Assembly: GCA_947442475.1 (NCBI GenBank) | Contig: CANEVP010000014.1 | Coordinates: 1 to 37,964, forward strand | Length of the DNA: 37,964 nucleotides | Reading direction: 5' to 3' | From: Rickettsiales bacterium | Lineage (GTDB): Bacteria > Pseudomonadota > Alphaproteobacteria > Rickettsiales > UBA1997 | The notes under the pieces: generated by a model | What the model was told of the DNA's origin: nothing | Database searches by the model: none | Seen by the model: the letters and a program-made list of their open reading frames with translations, nothing else | Made by a program: the position numbers and the translations under genes | Shown here: in pieces, positions 1 to 9,050 of the stretch | Numbering within the stretch: position 1 is the stretch's first letter | How the letters are laid out: every line of letters starts with the position of its first letter

Positions 1-60
1 ACCACAAAAGTAACAAGGTTGGCTAAAATATTGGCTGATTTTGCGAGAAAATTATGGTAA
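1..60 (+). other. possible 3' tail of an upstream reading frame
   Basis: Frame 1 is open from the first base to a TAA at 58-60 and reads TTKVTRLAKILADFARKLW. It is too short to identify. It is directly followed by an inverted repeat (62-108), which would suit the end of a gene. It is not SerA sequence, so whatever it is has been placed next to the truncated serA. Confidence 0.2.
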
Positions 61-671
61 AAACTGAGGGAATTTTTTTGGATTTGGAAAATCTAAAAAT
101 TCTCAGTTGCGTGGTGAGGAATTTGTGGGTTGTTCAGAGGTTCCTTAACAACTCGCGCGGCAATGTTGTCGATATTGAAGCTTTAGCAGAAGCGCTTGAA
201 TCTAAGCATGTTGCGGGTGCCACAATTGACGTTTTCCCAATTGAACCTGCCAGCAACAATGAAGAATTCATTTCTCCTCTACGCAAATTCGATAATGTTT
301 TACTAACTCCTCACATCGGCGGCAGCACACAAGAAGCGCAAGAAAATATCGCAGTTGAAGTGTCAAACAAACTAGCGCAAAACCATCTTATCGGCTCAAC
401 GGCAATGGCGGTGAACTTTCCAAACTTGTCGCTACAAAAACCAAAAGAAGGCTGCCTCAGAATCACTCACGCCCATACCAACACGCCAGGAATGCTTCAA
501 GCCATCAACCAAGAAATCAGCAAATATAACCTAAACATTCAGTCACAAATTCTTTCAACCGACTCTGAAATTGGTTACGTGGTTTTGGACGTTGAAGCTA
601 AAGAAGTTCCAAAGGCCTTAAAAGAAGGAATCAAATCAATTGCCGGAACTCTTGCGGTGACAATTTCTTAA
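54..671 (+). pseudogene. serA: D-3-phosphoglycerate dehydrogenase, 5'-truncated
   Basis: SerA oxidises 3-phosphoglycerate to 3-phosphohydroxypyruvate, the first step of serine synthesis. Homology begins abruptly at about base 149 with NNSRGNVVDIEALAEAL and runs to the normal C-terminus. The catalytic Arg (NSRG), Glu (DVFPIEPA) and His (LLTPHIGGSTQEAQ) segments remain, as does a C-terminal ACT domain (GCLRITHAHTNTPGMLQA onward) that normally binds serine. About 230 residues are missing, including the first half of the substrate domain and most of the NAD-binding Rossmann fold. The first 30 residues of this frame do not look like SerA in any frame. The full-length family is about 410 residues and this frame has 205. 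It lies 4 bases upstream of serC. It may be a relic of rearrangement or an assembly junction; as written it cannot bind NAD. Confidence 0.75.
62..108 (+). terminator. hairpin after the first stop codon, possible terminator
   Basis: Left arm AACTGAG-GG-AATTTTT (62-77) pairs with AAAAATTCTCAGTT (95-108), leaving a two-base GG bulge and a 17-base loop. No T-run follows the right arm, so intrinsic termination is uncertain. It lies between the upstream stop at 58-60 and the first SerA-like residue at about 149, so it may instead be the edge of an inserted or rearranged segment. Confidence 0.3.
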
Positions 672-675
672 ATTT

Positions 676-1824
676 ATGCAGCCAACGCAAAAACCAAATT
701 CCAACAAATTCAGCAGCGGACCTTGCGCCAAAAGACCAAACTGGAATGCTGAATTTTTAAACAAGACCGAACTTTTAGGCAGATCGCACCGTTCAAAAGA
801 AGTTTTAAAAGTTATCAACGAAGTCAACGCCCTAAGCCTTGAACTTCTAAATGTTCCCAAAGACTACAAAATCGCGATAATTGCCGCCTCCGACACTGGC
901 GCTTTTGAAGCCGCGATGTGGAATATACTGGGAGAGCGACCAGTTGACGTAATTTATTTTGAGGCATTTGGTGCCGAGTGGTACAAAGCAATCACCGAAC
1001 AATTGCGCTTGCCAGATGTGCGTAAATTTTCGGCTGAGTTTGGGAAAGTTCCTGAAATTTCTGCGGTTGATTTTGATCGCGACGTTGTATTTACACTTAA
1101 CGGCACTACGTCTGGCGTGTGTTTGAACGATCTCGATTTTATTCCAGCAAATAGAAAAGGTCTAACTTTGTGCGACGCCACTTCCGCCGCCTTTTCAATG
1201 CCAATCGATTTTTCTAAACTCGATGTCACAACTTATTCTTGGCAAAAATCTTTGGGCGGTGAAGCGCAGCACGGTGTTTTAATTTTAAGCCCGCGCGCTG
1301 TTGAGCGAATCGAAAACTACACTCCAAACTGGCCTTTGCCAAAAATTTACCAACTTAAGAAAAAAGGCGTTTTCAGCTCTGCCGTTTTTGAAGGAGCAGC
1401 TATTAACACCACTTCAACAATTTGTATTTTAGATGCGCTAGACACTCTTTTGTGGATCAAGCAAAGCGGCGGCATTGAAGCGATGTATAACCGCGTAAAT
1501 AGCAACTTCGCAGCGGTTTCAAATTTTCTAAAAAATTCCGAAAATTTTGAAAACCTTTGTGCTGAAAAAAAATATCAATCACGCACTTCCGTCTGTTTTA
1601 AACCATCCCAGAGCTGGTTTAAAGCTTTGGCAGAAGATGAGCAAAGAAAATTCATCGACAAAATTGCAGCAATTTTACAATCCGAAAAAGTTGCCTTCGA
1701 CATTAAAGGCTACAACACAGCCCCCGCCTCTTTTCGCATCTGGTGCGGCTTAACGGTTGATGACAGCGACGTCAAAATTTTGTGCGAGTGGTTTGAATAT
1801 GCTTACAAAATGGCGCGCGCATGA
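676..1824 (+). CDS. serC: phosphoserine aminotransferase
   Basis: This PLP-dependent fold-type I aminotransferase converts 3-phosphohydroxypyruvate plus glutamate to phosphoserine plus 2-oxoglutarate, step two of the phosphorylated serine pathway. It has 382 residues, full length for the alphaproteobacterial/archaeal-type SerC. The N-terminal KFSSGPCAKRP segment and the PLP-lysine motif SWQKSLGGEAQHG (Lys191) are clear. The GTTSGVCLN stretch near 143-151 and a Trp-Cys-Gly segment near the C-terminus also match that subgroup. The ATG lies 4 bases after the serA stop. The 3' end overlaps the next gene by ATGA (1821-1824), suggesting translational coupling in a serA-serC-serB unit. Confidence 0.96.
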   Translation: MQPTQKPNSNKFSSGPCAKRPNWNAEFLNKTELLGRSHRSKEVLKVINEVNALSLELLNVPKDYKIAIIAASDTGAFEAAMWNILGERPVDVIYFEAFGAEWYKAITEQLRLPDVRKFSAEFGKVPEISAVDFDRDVVFTLNGTTSGVCLNDLDFIPANRKGLTLCDATSAAFSMPIDFSKLDVTTYSWQKSLGGEAQHGVLILSPRAVERIENYTPNWPLPKIYQLKKKGVFSSAVFEGAAINTTSTICILDALDTLLWIKQSGGIEAMYNRVNSNFAAVSNFLKNSENFENLCAEKKYQSRTSVCFKPSQSWFKALAEDEQRKFIDKIAAILQSEKVAFDIKGYNTAPASFRIWCGLTVDDSDVKILCEWFEYAYKMARA

Positions 1825-2471
1825 AAAATAAATGCGCCATTTTTGACTTTGATTCAACGCTAGTTTCAATCGAAACGCTTGATTTTCTAATCGCCAAAAC
1901 CAACCAAGATCAAAAAGAAGAAATCGAAAAAATTACTCACGCGGCAATGGGCGGCAAGATGACTTTTGCTGATTCGCTGCGCCTGCGCTTTGCTCACATC
2001 CAACTTACAAAATCTGAAATTGAAGAACTCAAATCAGAAATTTGTACATACATTACCAACGGCTTTGTCGAAGGATTAAATCAGTTAAAATCTGATTTTG
2101 ATTTCTACATTATTTCCGGCGGCTTTCTTGAAATTATTTATCCAGCAGCCGACGCCCTTGGAATTTCGCGCCAAAATTGTTTTGCCAATAATTTTGTTTT
2201 TGCAGGCGAAAAAGTCGTGGGTTTTGAAGAGCGAAACATCTTGGCGCAAAATGGCGGCAAACCAAAAATCGTGGCGCAAATTTTGGCTAAAAAATCTTAC
2301 GATAAAATTTTCATGGTGGGTGATGGATACACTGATTTAGAGGTGGCAAAGGCCAATCCAAAAGTAACTTTCTGCGGCTTTGGAAAGCATGCCGCGCGCG
2401 AAGCGGTGATCAAAGAAGCGGAAAATTTCTTTTACAGCACCCAAGATTTAATCTCTTTTTTAGCTCGATGA
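1821..2471 (+). CDS. serB: HAD-family phosphatase, probable phosphoserine phosphatase
   Basis: The protein has 216 residues with all four HAD motifs: DFDST (nucleophile Asp9 and acid Asp11), ISGG around Ser99, Lys148, and VGDGYTDLE with Asp168 and Asp172. This arrangement is typical of SerB, which removes phosphate from L-phosphoserine in the last step of serine synthesis. A cap-like helical insertion follows motif I. The neighbours serA' and serC strengthen the call. It starts inside the serC stop (ATGA) and its own stop overlaps the next start (ATGA, 2468-2471). A phosphatase for another small phosphate ester is possible from motifs alone, but context favours serine. Confidence 0.88.
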   Translation: MKNKCAIFDFDSTLVSIETLDFLIAKTNQDQKEEIEKITHAAMGGKMTFADSLRLRFAHIQLTKSEIEELKSEICTYITNGFVEGLNQLKSDFDFYIISGGFLEIIYPAADALGISRQNCFANNFVFAGEKVVGFEERNILAQNGGKPKIVAQILAKKSYDKIFMVGDGYTDLEVAKANPKVTFCGFGKHAAREAVIKEAENFFYSTQDLISFLAR

Positions 2472-4015
2472 ATTTAAACCAAGTTTTCCTTTTAGCGCTT
2501 AAAAACAGCGGCTTTGCGGGAGATGTTAATAGGCAAAAATCGGTTGCAGTGATTTACGCAACCGACAATAGCATCTACGAAATTGAGCCCGACGGCGTGA
2601 TTTTTCCGCGCAGCCAAAGTGATGTTGAGCTGATTTTTAAACTGCTAAATCAAAAAAAATTTCACCAAATAAAAATCACTGCCCGAGGTGGCGGCACCAG
2701 CACCAACGGCCAGTCGATCAACCGCGGTTTGATTCTTGACTATTCGCGCTACATGAACCACATCATCAAAATTGATGAAAAAAATCTTTGCGCTGAAGTT
2801 GAACCAGGCGTGATTTTGGATGTGCTAAATTCTGAACTCGAAAAATTTAATCTTTATTTTCCACCCAATATTTCGCCAAGCAATCGCGCCACAATTGGCG
2901 GCATGGTAAATACTGACGCTTGCGGTAAAGGCTCCTGCACTCACGGCAGAACTTCGGATAATATTTTAGATTTGTCGCTGCATGTTTTAGGTGAAGAAAA
3001 TATCATTTCGAGCAAGGCTGGTTCGAAAAATTTAAATAAAAACTTAAGCGAAATTTTGGCGCGTGCTCGCAACCTTTATTCTTCAAAACATCTAGCGCGC
3101 ACCGCAACCGGCTACAATATCGAGAAGTCTTTTGCTAATGAAAATCTTGATTTGAATTATTTGATTTCAGGATCCGAAGGCACGCTAGCTTTGGTTAGCA
3201 AAATTACCGTGAAATTAAAAAAACTGCCGGCAAAAAAACGAGTGCTTTTACTGCGTTATCAAAATTTTGATGCCGCTCTAAAAGATGCCCAAAATGTCAT
3301 CGCGCTAAATCCTTCAGCAATTGAAACCATTGACGAAAATGTTATTCGCTTGTCGCGCAACGACATTATCTGGCAAGATGTTGGCCATTTGGTTGGCGAC
3401 GGCCACGACACTTCAATTAATATTTTAGAATTTGCCTACGACAATTTAGCTGAATTTGAAAAGCATGAAGAAGATCTAAAGCAGCAACTTTCCAAAGAAA
3501 ATTATCTCTTTGAAAATCACTTCATCATCAACGACAAAAGCGAAATCGCTAATATTTGGAATCTACGCAAGCAAGGCGTTGGGCTGCTTGGCGCTATGAA
3601 GGGCAAAAAACGCCCGATTCCTTTTGTCGAAGATACTGTCGTGCCACCCGTGGAGCTGGCCGCATACATCTCATCTTTTCGCGAAATCTTAAAAAAATAC
3701 GGCGTCACTTACGGCATGTTTGGCCACGTTGATGCGGGCTGTTTGCACGTGCGCCCAGCTTTAAACCTGCGCCAAGAAAGTGATCGCGACTTAATCCGCA
3801 AAATTTCTGATGAAGTTTGCGAGCTGCTTTTAAAACATCGAGGCATGATTTGGGGCGAACATGGCAAAGGCTTTCGCGGCGAATATAGTGAGAAGTTTTT
3901 GGGTGCAGATGTGGTGCAAATTTTCAAAGAAATCAAAAAAACTTTTGACCCGCACGATCAACTAAATTGCGGCAAAATTGCCAGCAGCAAGCAATTACCG
4001 AGCTTGATCAAGTGA
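2468..4015 (+). CDS. ydiJ: FAD-linked oxidase, N-terminal half of a YdiJ-type D-2-hydroxyglutarate dehydrogenase
   Basis: The protein has 515 residues. An FAD-binding PCMH/FAD_binding_4 domain (about 40-260) carries GGGTSTNGQSIN and PPNISPSNRATIGGMVNTDA, then SGSEGTLALVSKI. An FAD-oxidase C domain follows, with the GMFGHVDAGCLHVRP metal/substrate motif and IWGEHGKGFRGEY. It ends at FDPHDQLNCGKIA, where the single-chain YdiJ family (about 1000 residues) normally continues into its Fe-S half. Here a TGA (4013-4015) intervenes and the Fe-S half is in the -1 frame next door. YdiJ-like enzymes oxidise D-2-hydroxyglutarate or related 2-hydroxy acids at the membrane. ATG overlaps the serB stop by ATGA. 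Glycolate or D-lactate oxidase activity cannot be excluded by sequence. Confidence 0.85.
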   Translation: MNLNQVFLLALKNSGFAGDVNRQKSVAVIYATDNSIYEIEPDGVIFPRSQSDVELIFKLLNQKKFHQIKITARGGGTSTNGQSINRGLILDYSRYMNHIIKIDEKNLCAEVEPGVILDVLNSELEKFNLYFPPNISPSNRATIGGMVNTDACGKGSCTHGRTSDNILDLSLHVLGEENIISSKAGSKNLNKNLSEILARARNLYSSKHLARTATGYNIEKSFANENLDLNYLISGSEGTLALVSKITVKLKKLPAKKRVLLLRYQNFDAALKDAQNVIALNPSAIETIDENVIRLSRNDIIWQDVGHLVGDGHDTSINILEFAYDNLAEFEKHEEDLKQQLSKENYLFENHFIINDKSEIANIWNLRKQGVGLLGAMKGKKRPIPFVEDTVVPPVELAAYISSFREILKKYGVTYGMFGHVDAGCLHVRPALNLRQESDRDLIRKISDEVCELLLKHRGMIWGEHGKGFRGEYSEKFLGADVVQIFKEIKKTFDPHDQLNCGKIASSKQLPSLIK

Positions 4016-4017
4016 CA

Positions 4018-5304
4018 ATGCGCGGCGAATTTGACGAAAATATTTCGCCCCAAATTCACGATGAATTTGAAAATATTTTAAGCTGCAACGGCAATGCTTT
4101 GTGTTTTAACTTGGATAAATCTTTGGCGATGTGCCCATCTTACAAAGCAACTCTTGACCGCCGCTTTTCGCCAAAAGGACGCGCCATGCTTTTTAAAGAA
4201 TGGGTGCGCCAAAATTCTGATTTGCCTTCAATTAGAAAAAATATTTCTGGAGAATTTTTTAAGAATTTTTCCGCGAAAGTTTCGAACTTTTTTAGCAAAA
4301 ATTTCGACTCTGAAATTTACGAATCTTTTTCTAAATGCTTGGGCTGCAAAGCATGCAATACTCAATGTCCAATCAAGGTTAGCATTCCTGACGCCAAGGC
4401 TTATTTTTTGTCACTTTATTTCACTAAAAATTTCCGCAAAGCTCAGGATTATTTGATCGGAAATATTGAAAAATTATTGCTCATTTTTGGCAGATTTCCT
4501 CGTGTTTTTAATTTTGTAACGCAAAAGCGCCTGACAAAATTTCTTATCCGCAAAATTTTTGGCGTGACTGATATTTTGCCAATTTCTTCTACTTGCCGCA
4601 GTTCGCACAACAATAAAAATGGCGCTAAAATTTACATTTTGCGCGACGCTTACAGCAATTATTTTCATGGCTTAGAATTACAAAACGCTTTCGAAATTTT
4701 AAACAAACTTGGCTTCAACGTAGAATTTACCAAAGTTTTCGAAAACGGCAAAGCCTTGCACGCCAAGGGTTTCTTGAATCAATTTAGAAAAGTTGTCGCA
4801 AAAAATATTTCTTACTTAAGCAGTTTAAATGGCGCGCTAATTAGCATTGATCCAAGCTTTGCTCTATCTTACCGCGATGAATATATCCGCTTCTTCGATC
4901 AAAAAATTGAGGTGCTTTATTTGGCCGAATTTTTGCAGCAAATCGCGATCAAAAAAACTTCAAAAAACGACAAAAAACATCACCTGATCTTACATTGCTC
5001 CGAACAAACAAATATTGGCAGAATCGCTGAAACTTGGAGTGAAATTTTTGGAAAATTTGGCATCAAAATAAACATCATCAAAACGGGCTGCTGCGGCATG
5101 AGCGGCAGCTTTGGCATGGAAGAACAAAACTTCGCAGACTCAAAAATTATTTTCGAAAATAATTGGCAAGAGTTGCTAATTAAATTGGGGCAAGATCAAG
5201 AAAATATCATCATGGTAAGCGGCTCGTCTTGTAAGTCGCAAGTTGAGCGCTTTTTGGAAGTGAAAATTAGCAACCCTTTTGCGGTGTTAAATCAACAACT
5301 ATAG
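4018..5304 (+). CDS. ydiJ: Fe-S oxidoreductase, C-terminal half of the YdiJ-type dehydrogenase
   Basis: The frame is open from a TTG at 3967, but homology to YdiJ begins at MRGEFDENISPQ, so I place the start at ATG 4018; GTG 4012 overlapping the previous TGA is the alternative. The first cysteine cluster is CNGNALCFN...MCPS. A typical 4Fe-4S motif CLGCKACNTQCP follows near residue 120, and a CCG domain has CCGMSGSFGMEE and GSSCKSQ toward the end. These carry electrons from the flavin half to the quinone pool in the fused family. The gene is the last of the serine cluster; a palindrome at 5318-5389 follows it. Either a native two-gene form or one frameshift of a fused gene fits. Confidence 0.82.
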   Translation: MRGEFDENISPQIHDEFENILSCNGNALCFNLDKSLAMCPSYKATLDRRFSPKGRAMLFKEWVRQNSDLPSIRKNISGEFFKNFSAKVSNFFSKNFDSEIYESFSKCLGCKACNTQCPIKVSIPDAKAYFLSLYFTKNFRKAQDYLIGNIEKLLLIFGRFPRVFNFVTQKRLTKFLIRKIFGVTDILPISSTCRSSHNNKNGAKIYILRDAYSNYFHGLELQNAFEILNKLGFNVEFTKVFENGKALHAKGFLNQFRKVVAKNISYLSSLNGALISIDPSFALSYRDEYIRFFDQKIEVLYLAEFLQQIAIKKTSKNDKKHHLILHCSEQTNIGRIAETWSEIFGKFGIKINIIKTGCCGMSGSFGMEEQNFADSKIIFENNWQELLIKLGQDQENIIMVSGSSCKSQVERFLEVKISNPFAVLNQQL

Positions 5305-5317
5305 CAACAAACTCCCT

Positions 5318-5389
5318 GTCAGGCTGAGCCTGTCGAAGCATGATTCTAGCCACGAGACCTAAATCATGCTTCGACAGGCTCAGCATGAC
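5318..5389. repeat. palindromic repeat, family A, copy 1
   Basis: A 27-base left arm (5318-5344) and right arm (5363-5389) are inverted complements with one mismatch; the core is GAGCCTGTCGAAGCATGAT. The loop is 18 bases. It lies between the convergent ends of the ydiJ-like gene (stop 5304) and aspS (stop 5405), so it could also act as a bidirectional transcription barrier. Copy 2 at 7258-7338 has almost the same arms and the same TCTAG start of the loop. Confidence 0.9.
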
Positions 5390-5404
5390 TAAGAAATTTA
5401 ATAT

Positions 5405-7198
5405 TTATTTCTCCAATAAATCCCGCGCCTTCTTACTCAAATCAACATTCAACTCTTTCAACTGTCTTTCTGAAACATTCGCTGGCGCATTCATCATCAA
5501 ATCTTGCGCTTTGCCGTTCATTGGAAAAGGAATTACTTCGCGAATATTTGGCTCATCAGCTAAAAGCATAATGATACGATCAATTCCAGGAGCCAACCCA
5601 CCGTGCGGTGGAGCGCCAAATTTGAAAGCGTTTAACATGGCGCCAAATTGATCTTCAACCACTTCGCGGCCATATCCGGCAAGCTCAAAAGCGCGATACA
5701 TGATTTCTGGCTTGTGGTTTCTGATTGCGCCAGAAGAAAGCTCAACACCGTTACAAACGATGTCATATTGGAAAGCGTTTATTGTGGTTGGATCTTGTGA
5801 ATTCAAGGCCTCTAAACCGCCTTGTGGCATTGAGAAAGGATTGTGAGAAAATTCAACTTTGCCAGTTTCTTCGTTTAATTCGTACATTGGAAAATCAACA
5901 ATCCAGCAGAATTTATAAATTGATTCATCGATTAATTTCAAATCGTTGCCCAATTTTATTCTTACAACACCTGCGATTTTCGCCGCTTCAGTTTTTTTGC
6001 CGCAAGAGAAAAATACCGCGTCACCATTTTCGAGGCCGGCAGTTTTTTTCAAGTTCGCCAATTTTTCGGCGGTTAAAAATTTCGCAATCGGGCCTTTCGC
6101 TTCACCATTTTCATCAAAGATAATGTAAGCCAAACCTTTGGCGCCGTTTTGTTGCGCGTGCTCTATCATTTTGTCAAAAAACGAACGCGGTTGCGCGGCG
6201 CATTTTGGCGCAGGAATTGCGCGAATCCATGCGCCCTGATCAATTTGCTTAGCAAAAATTGAAAATTCTGAAGCCCTAAAAATTTCAGTCGCGTCAGAAA
6301 TCAAAATCGGATTTCTCAAATCAGGCTTGTCGATGCCGTATTTAAGCATCGCGTCTTCGTATTTGATGTGCACAAAATCTTCATCAGAAGTTTTTTTAAC
6401 GCCATATTTTTTGAAGATGTTTTTCAAAACCGGCTCAATTGCAGCAAACACATCTTCTTGCGTTACAAAAGACATTTCCATGTCGAGCTGGTAAAATTCA
6501 GGAGCGCGATCGGCGCGCAAATCTTCGTCACGAAAACACGGTGCAATTTGGAAATAGCGGTTGAAACCAGAAACCATCAAAAGCTGTTTAAACTGCTGTG
6601 GCGCTTGCGGAAGCGCGTAGAATTTACCGGGATGAAGTCGCGCTGGCACCAAATAATCGCGCGCACCTTCTGGAGATGACGCAGTTAAAATTGGCGTTTG
6701 AATTTCAAGAAATCCTTGAGCCGTCATTTCAGCGCGGATGCTAGAAATTACTTGGCTGCGCAGCACAATATTTTTGTGAGTTTTTTCGCGACGTAAGTCA
6801 AGAAAACGATATTTTAAGCGAAGTTCTTCTGGATAATTTTCGTCAGCACTGATTTGGAAAGGGATTTGCTCAGCTAGAGATTCAACAATTAGTTCGTTAA
6901 TTTTGATTTCGATTTCGCCAGTTTTGATATTTGTATTCACCACTTCTGCGGCCCGTGCCACCACTTCGCCAACAATAGTAATTACCGATTCAAGTTTAAT
7001 TGAAGCAATTTGATCGAGATTTAACGCAGAATTTTGTTGGTCGATTACTATTTGCGTAAGCCCAAAATGATCCCGCAAATCGATAAAAATCAAACTGCCG
7101 TGATCGCGTTTTGAGTGAACCCAGCCTGAAAGTTTAACGGTTTGTCCGACGTTAGATTTGTTAAGCTCAGAACAATTGTGCGTGCGATATTTATGCAT
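5405..7198 (-). CDS. aspS: aspartyl-tRNA synthetase
   Basis: This class II synthetase charges tRNA-Asp (and tRNA-Asn if the non-discriminating type). It has 597 residues from ATG 7198, [19 protein letters not shown], matching the usual start. The open frame runs further upstream to 7312, but those residues come from the palindrome and are rejected. An OB-fold anticodon domain ([19 protein letters not shown]) comes first, then motif 2 ([23 protein letters not shown]), the GAD insertion domain, and motif 3 ([13 protein letters not shown]). It sits alone on the - strand between two copies of repeat family A. Confidence 0.97.
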   Translation of the reverse strand: MHKYRTHNCSELNKSNVGQTVKLSGWVHSKRDHGSLIFIDLRDHFGLTQIVIDQQNSALNLDQIASIKLESVITIVGEVVARAAEVVNTNIKTGEIEIKINELIVESLAEQIPFQISADENYPEELRLKYRFLDLRREKTHKNIVLRSQVISSIRAEMTAQGFLEIQTPILTASSPEGARDYLVPARLHPGKFYALPQAPQQFKQLLMVSGFNRYFQIAPCFRDEDLRADRAPEFYQLDMEMSFVTQEDVFAAIEPVLKNIFKKYGVKKTSDEDFVHIKYEDAMLKYGIDKPDLRNPILISDATEIFRASEFSIFAKQIDQGAWIRAIPAPKCAAQPRSFFDKMIEHAQQNGAKGLAYIIFDENGEAKGPIAKFLTAEKLANLKKTAGLENGDAVFFSCGKKTEAAKIAGVVRIKLGNDLKLIDESIYKFCWIVDFPMYELNEETGKVEFSHNPFSMPQGGLEALNSQDPTTINAFQYDIVCNGVELSSGAIRNHKPEIMYRAFELAGYGREVVEDQFGAMLNAFKFGAPPHGGLAPGIDRIIMLLADEPNIREVIPFPMNGKAQDLMMNAPANVSERQLKELNVDLSKKARDLLEK

Positions 7199-7257
7199 AA
7201 ATAAAAACAAAAAAAATCGGATGAGATTTTCATCCGATGGAAAATTAAAAACTCTTT

Positions 7258-7338
7258 CATTGTCATGCTGAGCCTGTCGAAGCATGATTCTAGGCACGGC
7301 GCCCCGAATCATGCTTCGACAGGCTCAGCATGACAATG
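7258..7338. repeat. palindromic repeat, family A, copy 2
   Basis: Arms 7258-7289 and 7307-7338 are perfect 32-base inverted complements, with core GAGCCTGTCGAAGCATGATT and a 17-base GC-rich loop. The element lies 60 bases upstream of the aspS start and 12 bases beyond the virB3 stop, so aspS is bracketed by copies 1 and 2. Translated, this repeat yields the MLRQAQHD peptide that makes false N-terminal extensions. Confidence 0.93.
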
Positions 7339-7349
7339 TGGATGGTATG

Positions 7350-7646
7350 TTAGTAAACGTCGTAAGAATTCGTGCCACCGTGATAATACCGATTGCGGCA
7401 AACACCACATTTAGAAGTCTTTGCCAAAAAAAGCTCAATTGCCCTTGGCTCTTTCAAACAAATAAACCAGCCCACCATGTGCAAACCCGGAAGCAAAATT
7501 AACAGGTAGAAAAATTTGCTGGTAATAACAAAAGCAAGTAGCGACACGATGCCGTTTAAAGCAGCGAAGTTGTAGCTTACGCCCAAGATCATCGACGGCC
7601 TGGTTAAACCCAAAAATAGCGGATCGGTACCTATTACACCGGACAT
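7350..7646 (-). CDS. virB3: VirB3-like type IV secretion system inner-membrane subunit
   Basis: The protein has 98 residues from ATG 7646 (MSGVIGTDPLFLGLTRPSM); a longer start at 7685 is possible. DPLFLGLTRP near the N-terminus, a hydrophobic hairpin (about residues 20-58, with a central charged break), the ICLKEPRAIELFLAK segment, and the C-terminal KCGVCRNRYYHGGTNSYDVY block resemble Rickettsiales VirB3. VirB3 is a small inner-membrane protein that works with the VirB4 ATPase. In Rickettsiales virB3 normally runs directly into virB4. Here the downstream neighbour is a palindrome and aspS, so the gene is isolated. It is divergent from the aminotransferase at 7759. Confidence 0.85.
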   Translation of the reverse strand: MSGVIGTDPLFLGLTRPSMILGVSYNFAALNGIVSLLAFVITSKFFYLLILLPGLHMVGWFICLKEPRAIELFLAKTSKCGVCRNRYYHGGTNSYDVY

Positions 7647-7678
7647 AATTTTTAAGAGTTTTTTAAAGGAGGAAATAA

Positions 7679-7706
7679 TTGACAAAGAGGCGAGCCCGCA
7701 TAAAAC
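7679..7706 (+). promoter_or_regulatory. possible sigma-70 promoter for the aminotransferase
   Basis: TTGACA (7679-7684) is followed after 16 bases by TAAAAC (7701-7706), a four-of-six match to TATAAT. It points toward the aminotransferase start at 7759. A perfect AAAGGAGG sits just upstream (7665-7672), but no convincing gene follows it. The -10 match is weak. Confidence 0.3.
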
Positions 7707-7746
7707 GCGCGGCCTTCGAAAAAGTCAAATTCTTCCTTCATTTTAA

Positions 7747-8961
<1,215 letters not shown>

Positions 8962-8971
8962 ACAAGTTTAC

Positions 8972-9039
8972 TTAAGTGGTGAGTGGTGAGTGGTAAGTAA
9001 ATATCTCCGCCCCACTTACCACTTAGCGCTCACCACTTA
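8972..9039. repeat. GTGGTRAGT-type inverted repeat, family D
   Basis: The left arm (8972-8998) is a run of GTGGTGAGT/GTGGTAAGT units. The right arm (9014-9039) is its inverted complement, with two blocks of 10 paired bases around a 6-base mismatch. The units also form short direct repeats (AGTGGTGAGTGGTGAGTGG). It fills the spacer between the aminotransferase stop and the coaX start (9051), so the coaX leader would fold strongly if transcribed from upstream. Confidence 0.85.
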
Positions 9040-9050
9040 CCACTAATTTT

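Noticed and set aside
7199-7312. 38-residue N-terminal extension of aspS
   Set aside because: It is translation of the family A palindrome and its flank; the conserved AspRS start is at 7198.
8972-9045. CRISPR-like array
   Set aside because: Units are contiguous nine-base repeats without spacers, and no cas genes are present.
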